The notes: a model not told the origin generated them from the letters alone. 64,000 nucleotides of DNA from Glutamicibacter arilaitensis Re117 (GCF_000197735.1 NC_014550.1:3782001-3846000); one strand, 5' to 3'; shown: positions 17,927 through 26,674, counted from the stretch's first letter. Program-made: numbers and translations.

Positions 17927-19707
17927 CAATTCTCTGGCAGGTAACGGTTAGTGTCGTCGACAAAAATCAACGCAACCCTGCACCCAACATCCAGGGGTTC
18001 GCAACCTAATTGGGAATGGCCCCAATGAATCACTCGGGCATCGGGGGAATCACCCATTGATAACGTTCCTGTAACTTTCAACCATTAATGTCCAGACCGT
18101 CGCAAGCTGGTGATTCACTGAAAGAAAGCGCAAATTAGTCTTAGGAAGAATCACAGGAAACGCTATGAACATGGACTTCACGGCAATCGATTTTGAAACC
18201 GCGAACGGCAAGCGTGCATCAGTTTGCGCCGTTGGTATGACCAAAGTTCGAAATGGAAAGATCATTGACCAGGCTTCCTGGCTAATCAAACCTCCTCATG
18301 GGTTCACAACCTTCGCAGATCGAAACATAGCGATACATAAAATCACAGAAGCAGACGTGGTCAACGCACCCTCATGGACCGAGTCAGCTGCCCGCATCCG
18401 TGATTTTGTCGGCAACGATATCGTTGTCGCCCACTATGCAACATTCGATAAGTCTGTGTGGCGTCAGGCCTGCGAATGGTCAGGCGTGGACTTCGGCGAT
18501 TTCCACTGGCTTTGCTCTCGTGATTTAGCCAGAGCACATCTGGGTCTCCAGGATTGCAGCTTGCCGACCGTGGCAGATTCGCTAGGAATCAAAGGCCTGG
18601 ATCATCACAACGCCGCATCTGACGCTTCTGTCTGCGCACAGATAGTCTTAGCCATCGCTCAACGAGCAGGTGTCTCCACATGGGTCGATCTTGACACAGT
18701 CACACCCCAGAAATCCGCCATATCGCGATCCGGTCGACCATACTCATCAGAACCTTCGATCAGAAAAAGCGACCTACCAGAACCTAATTTGAACGCAGAT
18801 CCGGAACATGAACTATTTGGTCAAGGCCTTACCATTACAGGAGGCTTTGAACTACTTGGTCGGCGCGAGGCATTCCAATTGGCTGCCAGCTTTGGGGCAA
18901 GTGTCCAGTTGAGCACTACCCGCAAGACCACGATCCTAGTGATTTGCGATGAAAATCCGCACGCACCAGGCTTTGACCTGCGTCACGGCACGACTAAGGC
19001 CAGAAAAGCTCACGAATACATCACGGAGCGAGCACAACAGATCCGTATCATGAGCGAGACGGAATTCTACGTCGCTGTAGGAATGGCGCCCGCCTCAATG
19101 CTGGAAGCTAATCGCACTAAACCTCAGCGCACGTCGCCCTTGCTATCACAATTCATAGCACCTTCCCTAGAATCCGCAGAGATCAACTCCGTTGAGGCAG
19201 TCAGAGCCGAAGCTTCATCTACTACCCACGTCGCCGAACCAACAATCCCCAACGATCCGCTTCCAGCCTCTCAAAATGCAGACCTCCCATCACTACCGTC
19301 ACACCCTTTCGACAACGCGCACCTTCCCGTCGCAACACACTCCAGAGTCAGCTCTTCGAGACCACCGCGCACCCCAAATTCGCGCCGCCAGACGATCCGC
19401 CGCATTACTTTTATGGTGACGGCGTGGATCCTCGCGATAGCCACAGGATTCTCGCTGCTATGTACCGCTGTCGGATACAGCTTTGACGCAGTTGCTGGGA
19501 CAACTTTCCTCACCTTCTCAGTGCTGCTCGGGACAGGTTGTTTCTTTGCATTCCGAACCGCGAGAAAGAGATAGTCAACAGCGATCCGCATTACTCTTTA
19601 CGCTGGTTTTCTATTTACTGAATCTTCGACGCAAAATATCTCTTCAAGGTTTTCCCCAAGTTTGAGCTACTAGTGACTGCGTATCTGGTTTCTGCTAATC
19701 ACCTATC
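17927..19707. mobile_element. Putative 1.8-kb insert bounded by 123-bp direct repeats
   Basis: The segment between the two repeat copies holds one gene (exonuclease-BRCT-membrane protein) and is visibly AT-richer than both flanks. The geometry (intact ZIP gene on one side, displaced 3' fragment on the other) is what single-crossover or site-specific integration into the 3' end of a gene leaves behind. No integrase, transposase or inverted termini were found, so the mechanism is inference. Confidence 0.55.
18165..19574 (+). CDS. DnaQ-like 3'-5' exonuclease with BRCT domain and C-terminal membrane helices
   Basis: A 469-residue protein. The N-terminal DEDDh exonuclease has motif I FTAIDFETANG near residue 9, motif II VVAHYATFDKSVW, and motif III HHNAASDASVCA. 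A BRCT-like domain covers about residues 210-310 (GQGLTITGGFELLGRREAFQ, then AASFGASVQLSTTRKTTILV). A Ser/Pro-rich linker leads to two hydrophobic helices (FMVTAWILAIATGFSLLCTA and FLTFSVLLGTGCFFAF) with a basic tail. AGGAAA precedes the ATG. Codon use is AT-richer than in neighbours. It could act in DNA repair or defence; the function is unproven. Confidence 0.85.
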   Translation: MNMDFTAIDFETANGKRASVCAVGMTKVRNGKIIDQASWLIKPPHGFTTFADRNIAIHKITEADVVNAPSWTESAARIRDFVGNDIVVAHYATFDKSVWRQACEWSGVDFGDFHWLCSRDLARAHLGLQDCSLPTVADSLGIKGLDHHNAASDASVCAQIVLAIAQRAGVSTWVDLDTVTPQKSAISRSGRPYSSEPSIRKSDLPEPNLNADPEHELFGQGLTITGGFELLGRREAFQLAASFGASVQLSTTRKTTILVICDENPHAPGFDLRHGTTKARKAHEYITERAQQIRIMSETEFYVAVGMAPASMLEANRTKPQRTSPLLSQFIAPSLESAEINSVEAVRAEASSTTHVAEPTIPNDPLPASQNADLPSLPSHPFDNAHLPVATHSRVSSSRPPRTPNSRRQTIRRITFMVTAWILAIATGFSLLCTAVGYSFDAVAGTTFLTFSVLLGTGCFFAFRTARKR

Positions 19708-20438
19708 ACGTGCAGGCTGAAGGCGGCGAGGAATCCCGTGGTGACCAGCAGTCCGGTGTAGTCGTGCTCCGCGGCATAGGCTTCGGGAATCATGGTGTCG
19801 GCAATCATCGTCAAGATGCCGCCGGCGGCCACGGCGGTGGCGAAAGCCAGAACCTCTCCGGGCATGGATTCGAGCAGCAGCGCGCCAAGGAACGCGGAGA
19901 TGCCGCAGCAGATCGCGATCGATCCCCACAGGGCCGCCACCGAGGAGCCTTTGCGCCCCGCGTCTTTCATCTGCGCGGTGCTGGCTAGTCCTTCCGGGAC
20001 GTTGGAAATGAAGATCGCGATGAGCATGGCCGGGTTGATCGCCGAGCTGGCCACCACGGTCAAGCCCAACGCTACCGATTCAGGAATCCCGTCAATCAGC
20101 GCACCGACAGCCAGATCGCTTCCAGCGGATTCATCAGCACCGCCCGTGCCCTTCTTTGCCCGGCGCCGCTTGGTCCGCCAGTCAAGGAGCCGGTTGGCCC
20201 CGAAGTACAGCAGGGCACCAGCGATGACTCCGATGAGCGTAGCGACCAGGCCACCGGTCGTGTAGGCCTCCAGCACCAGCTCGAAGGTCAACGCGCTGAT
20301 TAGCACGCCTGCGCCGAAAGCCATGATGGCGCTGACCCAGATCTTGGGAATCTTCAGCCACCACGCCGCCGCCGAGCCCAGCAACAGGGCCGAGCCGGCC
20401 ACCGTTCCCCACAGCAAAGCCTGCATAGAATCGAACAT
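19695..20438 (-). CDS. ZIP-family divalent metal transporter
   Basis: A 247-residue membrane protein with about eight helices. The metal-path motifs are visible as GALIDGIPESVALGL and FISNVPEGLASTAQM, separated from the N-terminal helices by a charged loop (RTKRRRAKKGTGG). The start at 20438 (MFDSMQALLWG) lies inside a perfect 22-bp stem-loop; a TTG at 20459 is the alternative. The last residues (HVIGD) differ from the displaced copy at 17791, suggesting the present 3' end came with the insert. Likely transports zinc, iron or manganese. Confidence 0.87.
   Translation of the reverse strand: MFDSMQALLWGTVAGSALLLGSAAAWWLKIPKIWVSAIMAFGAGVLISALTFELVLEAYTTGGLVATLIGVIAGALLYFGANRLLDWRTKRRRAKKGTGGADESAGSDLAVGALIDGIPESVALGLTVVASSAINPAMLIAIFISNVPEGLASTAQMKDAGRKGSSVAALWGSIAICCGISAFLGALLLESMPGEVLAFATAVAAGGILTMIADTMIPEAYAAEHDYTGLLVTTGFLAAFSLHVIGD
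19708..19830 (+). repeat. 123-bp direct repeat, right copy (inside the ZIP gene)
   Basis: Identical to 17804-17926, offset 1904 bases. It encodes the last ~41 codons of the ZIP gene apart from the final few. Confidence 0.93.
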
Positions 20439-20484
20439 GGCACCCACTATAGCCAGCAATCAGCTGGCTATAGTGGGTGCCATG
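20436..20484. repeat. Perfect 22-bp inverted repeat over the ZIP start codon
   Basis: Arms 20436-20457 and 20463-20484 are exact reverse complements around the 5-base loop AATCA. The left arm contains the ZIP start codon. The hairpin lies between the dnaB stop (20501) and the ZIP coding region, so it could end the dnaB transcript, hide the ZIP start, or be a large operator. There is no T-run. Confidence 0.85.
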
Positions 20485-20500
20485 CAAGTCCTGACTGGGA

Positions 20501-21871
20501 TTAACCCTCGTTGGACATGTTGTTGAAGCGCGAGTAGTGGCCCTGGAAGGCCACCGTAATGGTCTTAGTCGGACCTGCACGGTGCTTAGCGATAATTACG
20601 TCTGCTTCGCCCGGACGGTTTTCCTTGTCGTAGACGTCGTCGCGGTGCAGCAAGATCACCATGTCGGCGTCCTGCTCGATCGAGCCCGATTCACGAAGGT
20701 CCGAGATCATCGGCTTCTTATCAGTCCGCTGTTCCGAGCCACGGTTCAACTGCGAAAGTGCAATCAGCGGAACGTCGAGTTCCTTGGCCAGCAGCTTGAG
20801 GTTACGCGAGAATTCGGAAACTTCCTGCTGGCGTGATTCCACGCGCTTGCCCGAGCTCATCAGCTGCAAGTAGTCCAAGACAATCATGCGCAACTCATTG
20901 CGCTGCTTCAGGCGACGGCACTTGGCGCGGATTTCCATCATGGACATATTCGGAGAATCATCGATGAACAACGGGGCTTCGTTCAATCGACCCATCGTGG
21001 TGGCAATTTTGGTCCACTGGGCATCCTCGACAGAACCCTTGCGCAGATCTTGGAGCTGGATAGATGCTTCGGCGGAGAGCAAGCGCATCGCAATTTCATT
21101 GCGGCCCATTTCCAAGGAGAAGAAGACGGTAGCCATATTGTGCCTGATGGCAGCCGAACGGGCGAAGTCCAAGGCGAAGGTCGACTTGCCCACTGCAGGA
21201 CGTGCGGCGATGATGATCATCTGGCCGCCCTTAAGTCCCTGGGTCAGTTCATCGAATTCGTAGAATCCGGTAGGTACGCCGGTAATGCCGTCACCAGCAT
21301 TCGCCGCATTCTCAATTTCATCGACCGTATCTTCGATGATGTCCGAGAGGCGCACGTAGTCTTCACTGTTGCGGTTTTCGGCAACCTTGTAAACCTCTGC
21401 CTGGGCTTCGTTGACGATGGCGTCAACTTCACCATCTGGCGAATAACCCATCTGGACAATGCGGGTACCTGCGTCGACCAATCGGCGCAGCACAGCACGT
21501 TCACGCACGATTTCTGCGTAGTACCCTGCGTTGGCTGCAGTTGGAACCTGCTGGATGAGGTTATGCAGGTATGCTGCACCGCCAATGCGTGAAATCTCTC
21601 CGCGCTTGGTCAGCAAGTCGGCAACTGTCACCGCATCAGCTGGTTCGCCGCGACCATAGAGGTCAACAATCGCCTCATAGATGGATTCGTGGGCCGGGCG
21701 ATAGAAGTCGGTGCCACGGATGGCTTCGACCACATCAGCAATGGCGTCCTTGGAGAGCATCATGCCGCCGAGGACCGACATTTCGGCCTCAACATCCTGT
21801 GGCGGCTTACGCCCTGCGTCGGATTCTCGTCCTTCATAAACCGGCTCAGCACTCATTGCAGACACTTCCAT
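20501..21871 (-). CDS. dnaB: Replicative DNA helicase
   Basis: Hexameric helicase of the replication fork, 456 residues from the ATG at 21871. The N-terminal DnaB domain (PPQDVEAEMSVLGGMMLSKD) is followed by the RecA-like C-terminal domain with Walker A ARPAVGKSTFALDFAR, Walker B LRMIVLDYLQLM and the end motif VAFQGHYSRFNN. No intein interrupts it. An alternative ATG at 21856 (MSAEPVYEG) has GGAAG upstream. The 5' side carries a cluster of DnaA-box-like sequences. Confidence 0.96.
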   Translation of the reverse strand: MEVSAMSAEPVYEGRESDAGRKPPQDVEAEMSVLGGMMLSKDAIADVVEAIRGTDFYRPAHESIYEAIVDLYGRGEPADAVTVADLLTKRGEISRIGGAAYLHNLIQQVPTAANAGYYAEIVRERAVLRRLVDAGTRIVQMGYSPDGEVDAIVNEAQAEVYKVAENRNSEDYVRLSDIIEDTVDEIENAANAGDGITGVPTGFYEFDELTQGLKGGQMIIIAARPAVGKSTFALDFARSAAIRHNMATVFFSLEMGRNEIAMRLLSAEASIQLQDLRKGSVEDAQWTKIATTMGRLNEAPLFIDDSPNMSMMEIRAKCRRLKQRNELRMIVLDYLQLMSSGKRVESRQQEVSEFSRNLKLLAKELDVPLIALSQLNRGSEQRTDKKPMISDLRESGSIEQDADMVILLHRDDVYDKENRPGEADVIIAKHRAGPTKTITVAFQGHYSRFNNMSNEG

Positions 21872-21959
21872 CCCTATTGACCCGCTGAGAAAAATTCTCC
21901 CTGCCTCATGGCAACGCTCCATCATGTCAGTCGACACGGACATTTGGATATTAAGCGCC

Positions 21960-22409
21960 TGTGGATATTTCTCTCCCAAAGCCAACAGTAGGGGTGTTAT
22001 TAACAGGCGTAAACCTCATTATCCACAGAATATGTGGATAACCACGCTGTACCTGTGGACGTCCCTGTTCACTGTCTGGGGAGAACTCTGTGGATTACCC
22101 CACTTTGTACCTATCAAACTGGATGTGACTAGGCTTTTTCGGTTTACACACCTGTGGACAGAAAGTATATTCATTGAAGGTCACGGCATCACGCCCAGAG
22201 TTATCAACACCCAAAATCACCCAGTTTCCGGGGTTTTTCGCTCCTTGTGCACATTTCCCCACCCCCAGTCCACAGTTCTGTGGATATCCTTGTGGATACT
22301 CGAAGTTTCACAAAACCCTTAGTCATCCCGGATTAAATTCATCCGAATACGTCAAAACCGTGAATAGTCCACAATCGGCGGCCCTCGTACCCCAGGGTCC
22401 GGTGGATAA
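21960..22409. promoter_or_regulatory. DnaA-box-like cluster upstream of dnaB
   Basis: The 640-base gap 21872-22511 has no gene but at least ten 9-mers matching the DnaA box TTATCCACA/TTGTCCACA with 0-2 mismatches. Perfect copies form a facing pair at 22019-22027 and 22033-22041. Near matches are at 21960, 22089, 22153, 22202, 22246, 22279, 22291, 22365 and 22401. Both orientations occur. It could autoregulate dnaB, titrate DnaA, or be a relic of an origin. Confidence 0.7.
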
Positions 22410-22457
22410 CTTATTGTGCGTAACGGTGAGGCGAACAGGCGCGCGCTTAAAACAAAC

Positions 22458-22495
22458 AGCGCCGACTGGATCAACTAAATGAACCAGCCGGCGCT
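22458..22495 (-). terminator. Terminator of the flavin reductase gene
   Basis: 12-bp inverted repeat with one mismatch (AGCGCCGACTGG / CCAGCCGGCGCT). On the minus strand it is followed by CTGTTTGTTTTAA, a fair T-tract. It lies 17 bases after the stop of the reductase gene. Confidence 0.7.
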
Positions 22496-22511
22496 GAAAG
22501 CTAAGAGGGTT

Positions 22512-23012
22512 TTATACCAGTTCAGGAACTGGCAGCGAGTGGAACTGCGAATCATGGAAGATCTGTGGCAGGTGCCCTGAGGTGCGATGCCCATGAACTT
22601 CCAAAAGAACTACCCAGTGATCGCCTGCTTCGACTTCGTTGTAGATTGAGGTCTCCAGCCAAAGCGTGGAATCGTCAACAAAGAGCGCACCCTGATCTGT
22701 GCCGGTGGTTTCGATACCGCGGAATCGATCGCCATTCTTCGAAGCAATCTGCGCGCAAACACCGTCATTGCGTTCACTGAGCACCGAGACACCAATGCGA
22801 CCAGCGTCGCGCAGCTTGGGCCAGGTGTTCGAGGATTTCTGCACCGCGAACATTACCAATGCAGGTTCAAGGGAAACGCCAACGGTAAACGATGAAGCGA
22901 CAATGCCGGTCTTCTCGCCGTCCAATTCAGCACAAAGGGCGGCTACGCCCGAGGGGTGCTGAGCGAATACCTTGCGTAGGGTCAACGGGTCAAGTTCAAG
23001 ATTCAATGACAT
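22512..23012 (-). CDS. Flavin reductase family protein
   Basis: FMN-binding split-barrel protein of 166 residues, of the type that supplies reduced flavin to two-component monooxygenases. Typical segments are LRKVFAQHPSGVAALCAE at the N-terminus, GIVASSFTVGVSLEPALVMFAVQ, and DHWVVLLEVHGHR. The ATG at 23012 follows GAAGGAATCGAGCC. No monooxygenase partner is adjacent, so its client is unknown. Confidence 0.88.
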   Translation of the reverse strand: MSLNLELDPLTLRKVFAQHPSGVAALCAELDGEKTGIVASSFTVGVSLEPALVMFAVQKSSNTWPKLRDAGRIGVSVLSERNDGVCAQIASKNGDRFRGIETTGTDQGALFVDDSTLWLETSIYNEVEAGDHWVVLLEVHGHRTSGHLPQIFHDSQFHSLPVPELV

Positions 23013-23596
23013 GGCTCGATTCCTTCGGTCTTGCCCACCGCGCAGTAGCTCGCAAGCTAAGGCTTCTTGTTACCCGAAGCCGCTTGAGCTGAAATCCCGC
23101 GCCGTGTGCGGTACTTGTTCCAGCACATTTGTGTGGAACCGAATCCTCACCTGGAGCACCCCACTACCGTTGAGAGGGTTGCCGATCAGCAAGCCAGGGC
23201 TTATAGCTGATGCTCTTGATTCTGATTAAAACGATATGGCCCATGACGAAGAAGCGTCAAACATTTCACTTCGCAAATCGCAATATTTAAAGAAATGTTC
23301 GATTCAACCCGTCACTAGCGCGCATTTGGCAGTCTTTTATTCGTTGAATGACGTTGTCGCTAGAACCTTCCGGCCGACGAGCGCAGCAAGGCCCCGCGAC
23401 CGCCGAATCGGCATGAGATCAGCATTCTTCCGGAAACTAGAGCCCTGCCGCGAATTCCCTACCGCCCACCGTAATGAAACTTGGTTTCTCCGCATGACGC
23501 CGAGGTTCATGCCATTATTGGTCACAGAGTGCGTTGAGTCACACTCCTGCTTAATGTTGACCGTACCCGCGATGACGATTGAGGAATAGCCACACC
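23013..23596. other. Intergenic region between divergent genes
   Basis: 584 bases between the leftward flavin reductase and rightward acyl-CoA ligase genes. Frames of about 100 codons exist on both strands (23236-23589 and 23337-23636), but they lack ribosome binding sites and family-like composition, so I do not call them. Promoters for both neighbours are expected; none could be pinned down by eye. Confidence 0.45.
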
Positions 23597-25204
23597 ATGG
23601 TAGAGATTCAGGCCAACCATTCAGAATTGACCCCACTGCGCTTCCTGGAACGCACCGCCGAGGTCTACCCGAATAAAAGCGCCGTCATCCATGGAACCCG
23701 CAGCTATTCCTATAACGAGTTCGAAGCACGAGTGCACCGCTTTGCCCAAGCGCTCAAAGCACGCATTGAGCCCGGTGACCGCGTCGCCGTACTGGCGCCG
23801 AACACTCCAGAGATGCTCATGGCGCACTACGCCGTGCCGCTGGCCGGTGGCGTGCTCATTGCCCTGAACACCCGGCTTTCGGCCCACGAACTGCAGTACA
23901 TCGTTGATCATTCTGAGGCGAAGCTGATGCTCGCCGATACCGAACTGCTGGAAAACGCCGAGACCCTGCGCCGGGAGAACCCGACGCTGGATGCCCTCAT
24001 CGAGATCACCGATGACCAATATGACGGAGCACGCCCAAACGTCCAGGTCGATGCCACCCTGGATGAGCTGCTGGCCGAAGCCTCCGATGAAAAGCTTCCC
24101 TACGCGATCGCTGACGAACGGGCTCCGATCACCCTGAACTACACCTCGGGCACCACCGGCAAGCCCAAGGGCGTGCTCTACTCGCACCGCGGCAGCTACC
24201 TGAACTCCTTGGGCGAAGCGCACCACCAGGGCTTCACCGCACAAACCCGCTACTTGTGGACTCTGCCGATGTTCCACTGCAATGGCTGGTGCACCCCGTG
24301 GGCGGTCACGGCGGCCGGTGGCACCCACCTGAGCCTGCGCGGGGTGCGAGAAGATGCTGTTTGGGATGCCATCGAGAATCTGGGGACCACCCACCTGTGC
24401 GGCGCCCCGACCGTCTGCTCCATCATCGCCGACTCCACCCGCGCCCACCAGCTCGATTCCCCGCTGCGCATCACCACCGCAGGCGCTCCCCCGTCACCGG
24501 CAATCATCTCCAAGCTGCAGAAGCTGGGCATCGAGGTCGTCCACGTCTATGGGCTCACCGAGGTCTACGGGCCGTACACGGTCTGCGAGTACCAGGATGA
24601 ATGGGATGAGCTCGATGGCCCGGGCCGGGCCGCGAAACTGGCACGCCAAGGCGTTGGCATGATCACCGCCGAGTCCGCGCGCATTGTTGATGAGAACATG
24701 AACAATGTGCCGGCGGATGGGCAGACCATGGGTGAAATCGTGCTGCGCGGCAATAACGTCATGATCGGCTACTACCGCGACGAAGCGGCCACCGCCCAAG
24801 CTTTCCATGGCGGCTGGTTCCACACCGGCGACCTCGGCGTCATGCACCCGGACGGCTACATCCAGGTGCGCGACCGGGCCAAGGACATCATCATTTCCGG
24901 CGGCGAGAACATCTCCACCATCGAGGTGGAACAGGCCCTCGCGTCGCATCCAGAGGTGCTGGATCTTGCAGTCATCGGCGTCGCCGATGAGAAATGGGGT
25001 GAGCGTCCGGTGGCTTATGTCATCCGCGCCAGCGGATCCACCCTGGATGCCGAAACCCTGATCGGCTTCGCCCGCGAAAAGCTGGCCGGATTCAAGGTGC
25101 CGCGCACCATCGTCTTCCCGCAGGATCTGCCGCGCACCTCCACTGGTAAGGTGCAGAAGAATGTCCTGCGCGCCCAGGCGCTCGAAGACAGCACAACGAA
25201 CTAG
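23597..25204 (+). CDS. Acyl-CoA synthetase (AMP-binding, fatty-acid CoA ligase type)
   Basis: ANL-superfamily ligase of 535 residues that activates a carboxylic acid through an acyl-AMP. The P-loop reads ITLNYTSGTTGKPKGVLYSH near residue 175, VHVYGLTEVYGP is the A5 motif, GGWFHTGDLGVMHPDGYIQV and RDRAKDIIISGGENIS are A7/A8, and LPRTSTGKVQKNVLR holds the catalytic Lys. The ATG at 23597 follows GAGGAATAGCCACACC. The thioesterase gene follows 15 bases later. The chain length of the substrate is not known. Confidence 0.92.
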   Translation: MVEIQANHSELTPLRFLERTAEVYPNKSAVIHGTRSYSYNEFEARVHRFAQALKARIEPGDRVAVLAPNTPEMLMAHYAVPLAGGVLIALNTRLSAHELQYIVDHSEAKLMLADTELLENAETLRRENPTLDALIEITDDQYDGARPNVQVDATLDELLAEASDEKLPYAIADERAPITLNYTSGTTGKPKGVLYSHRGSYLNSLGEAHHQGFTAQTRYLWTLPMFHCNGWCTPWAVTAAGGTHLSLRGVREDAVWDAIENLGTTHLCGAPTVCSIIADSTRAHQLDSPLRITTAGAPPSPAIISKLQKLGIEVVHVYGLTEVYGPYTVCEYQDEWDELDGPGRAAKLARQGVGMITAESARIVDENMNNVPADGQTMGEIVLRGNNVMIGYYRDEAATAQAFHGGWFHTGDLGVMHPDGYIQVRDRAKDIIISGGENISTIEVEQALASHPEVLDLAVIGVADEKWGERPVAYVIRASGSTLDAETLIGFAREKLAGFKVPRTIVFPQDLPRTSTGKVQKNVLRAQALEDSTTN

Positions 25205-25219
25205 CCCGAGGACCAGTAA

Positions 25220-25636
25220 TTGGATAAGCCAGCACCACGGATTCCCGACAAGACCAGCCGATTCAGCGCAAGCATCGGATTGGAATTCGATGAAATCACT
25301 GCCACTGAAGTACGTGCCCACGCGACGTTGGACGAGAACCACCACACCCCGTGGGGCGTGGTCCATGGCGGCGTGTACGCCTCGATGATCGAGAGCGCAG
25401 GGTCGGTTGGCGCCAGCTATGCGGTGGCCGAACGCGGGCAATTCGCCGTCGGAGTGCATAACGCAACCGATTTCCTGCGCCCATCCACCGGGGCGCGGGT
25501 CCAGGTGGTCGCCACCGCGCTGTTCCAAGGGCGCACCCAGCAGCTCTGGGAGGTCATCATCACCGATGAAGCCACCGGCAAGCAGCTCTCCCGTGGCCAA
25601 CTGCGTACCCAGAATGTGGATCTGCCCAAGGGCTAA
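25220..25636 (+). CDS. PaaI-family hotdog-fold thioesterase
   Basis: Acyl-CoA thioesterase-like protein of 138 residues. The hotdog core carries NHHTPWGVVHGGVYASMIES, in which the HGG segment marks the active-site helix, and later VQVVATALFQGRTQQLWEV. The start is a TTG at 25220 with CCGAGGACC upstream. Spacing to the ligase implies one operon, pairing activation and hydrolysis of an acyl-CoA. Confidence 0.88.
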   Translation: MDKPAPRIPDKTSRFSASIGLEFDEITATEVRAHATLDENHHTPWGVVHGGVYASMIESAGSVGASYAVAERGQFAVGVHNATDFLRPSTGARVQVVATALFQGRTQQLWEVIITDEATGKQLSRGQLRTQNVDLPKG

Positions 25637-26377
25637 GGCATCCCTGCAGATGGGATTCGACTACGCGGCGTTCAAGGCACCAGTTCCGACACCACAAGGT
25701 TTAAGGAACGACGTAGAAGCCTGCCTCTGCACCTAGTTTCTCTTGCCGTAGCTTTCGAACGTTCAATCACACGTTAGGTTTACCCGTCAGCCCCTAAGTA
25801 GCAGCAACGGTGCCTCACGAAACCCAAACACCCAACAACGTATCGACGAAGGCGTGGCTTCGACACCTGGGTACACGACAAGAATGCCTTGGGTTTGCGA
25901 ATAGAAACGGCGACGGACGCATGCCCGTTTGGGTTAATTAGGTGCGGTCCATGACATGGGATCGTTCAAACTGCAGTCGCCTTGGATCCATTTCGTCATT
26001 CGAACAATGGGAACTACGGTTCGCGAGGATGCTTGGCATGCTCTTGCGAGCATGCCCTGCTCAAGGGCTTCATGCAGAACGCATATAAGATGCGGACCAA
26101 AGGAACCCCGACCTTGGACGGGCTAGTGAGCAGGCACCAATTCAGTCACTTCGTTCGTCAGCGTACCGACCGTTGGTTTTAATGCCCCGTGCAACGTCAC
26201 CGGCTTTCTAGTACTGAGGCTCACCGAGCACCATACTTAAGTATGATTCTTTTGAAAATACCCTTTTGCTAGTATGAATATAAGAAATCATCAAGATGTT
26301 CAGTTTCCGCTTGGTGAAGTATGAGGTGCGCGCAGCACCAAGATCTACAACCGCTACACGAGCTGCACGGGAGAAGA
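25637..26377. other. 741-base gene-free stretch
   Basis: No credible gene. A 66-codon frame at 25982-26182 has no ribosome binding site and odd composition. A perfect 9-bp hairpin (GGCATGCTC, loop TTGC, GAGCATGCC) is at 26035-26056. The stretch becomes AT-rich near 26230-26300, where the promoter for the following small membrane protein probably lies. It may be decayed coding DNA. Confidence 0.45.
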
Positions 26378-26674
26378 ATGCTGAAATACCTCGGTCTTTC
26401 TAACAACGACCCTGGCGATACTTTGCCCATGTGGCACGGAGTCGACAAGAAGAAACGAGCTTTGGCGTTATTAGCATCAGTCCTCCTTGCCTCGGCGATG
26501 TTCTTCCTAACGTCTTGGCTACTCTCGGATGCCCCTAAGACCAGCTTCACAAAGTATGTTCCTGTCATGTTTGCTGCATTAACTCTCTCGCTCTCAACTG
26601 TGATTGCGGAACGTTCGCTTGTGCGCGCTCCGGGAAAATCTGAGCAAGACCAGCTTGAACAGTGGAAAAATTAG
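26378..26674 (+). CDS. Small hypothetical membrane protein (98 aa)
   Basis: Starts MLKYLGLSNNDPGDTLPMWH after GGAGAAGA. Two hydrophobic helices follow (LALLASVLLASAMFFLTSWL and PVMFAALTLSLSTVIAE) with a short polar loop and a charged tail. An in-frame ATG at 26321 is possible but lacks a ribosome binding site. No family recognised; AT-richer than the core genes around it. Confidence 0.6.
   Translation: MLKYLGLSNNDPGDTLPMWHGVDKKKRALALLASVLLASAMFFLTSWLLSDAPKTSFTKYVPVMFAALTLSLSTVIAERSLVRAPGKSEQDQLEQWKN

Noticed and set aside
17791..18081. 96-codon frame that could be called a small ZIP-like gene
   Set aside because: Only its last ~45 codons are ZIP sequence, identical to the intact gene; the rest reads into unrelated DNA and no ribosome binding site is present. 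Treated as a pseudogene fragment.
21960..22409. Main chromosomal origin (oriC)
   Set aside because: DnaA-box-like sequences are dense, but dnaA and dnaN are absent and actinobacterial origins normally lie between them; reported as a DnaA-box cluster instead.
23236..23636. Overlapping ~100-codon frames on both strands between the flavin reductase and acyl-CoA ligase genes
   Set aside because: No start signals and implausible composition; the region is better read as a divergent promoter region.
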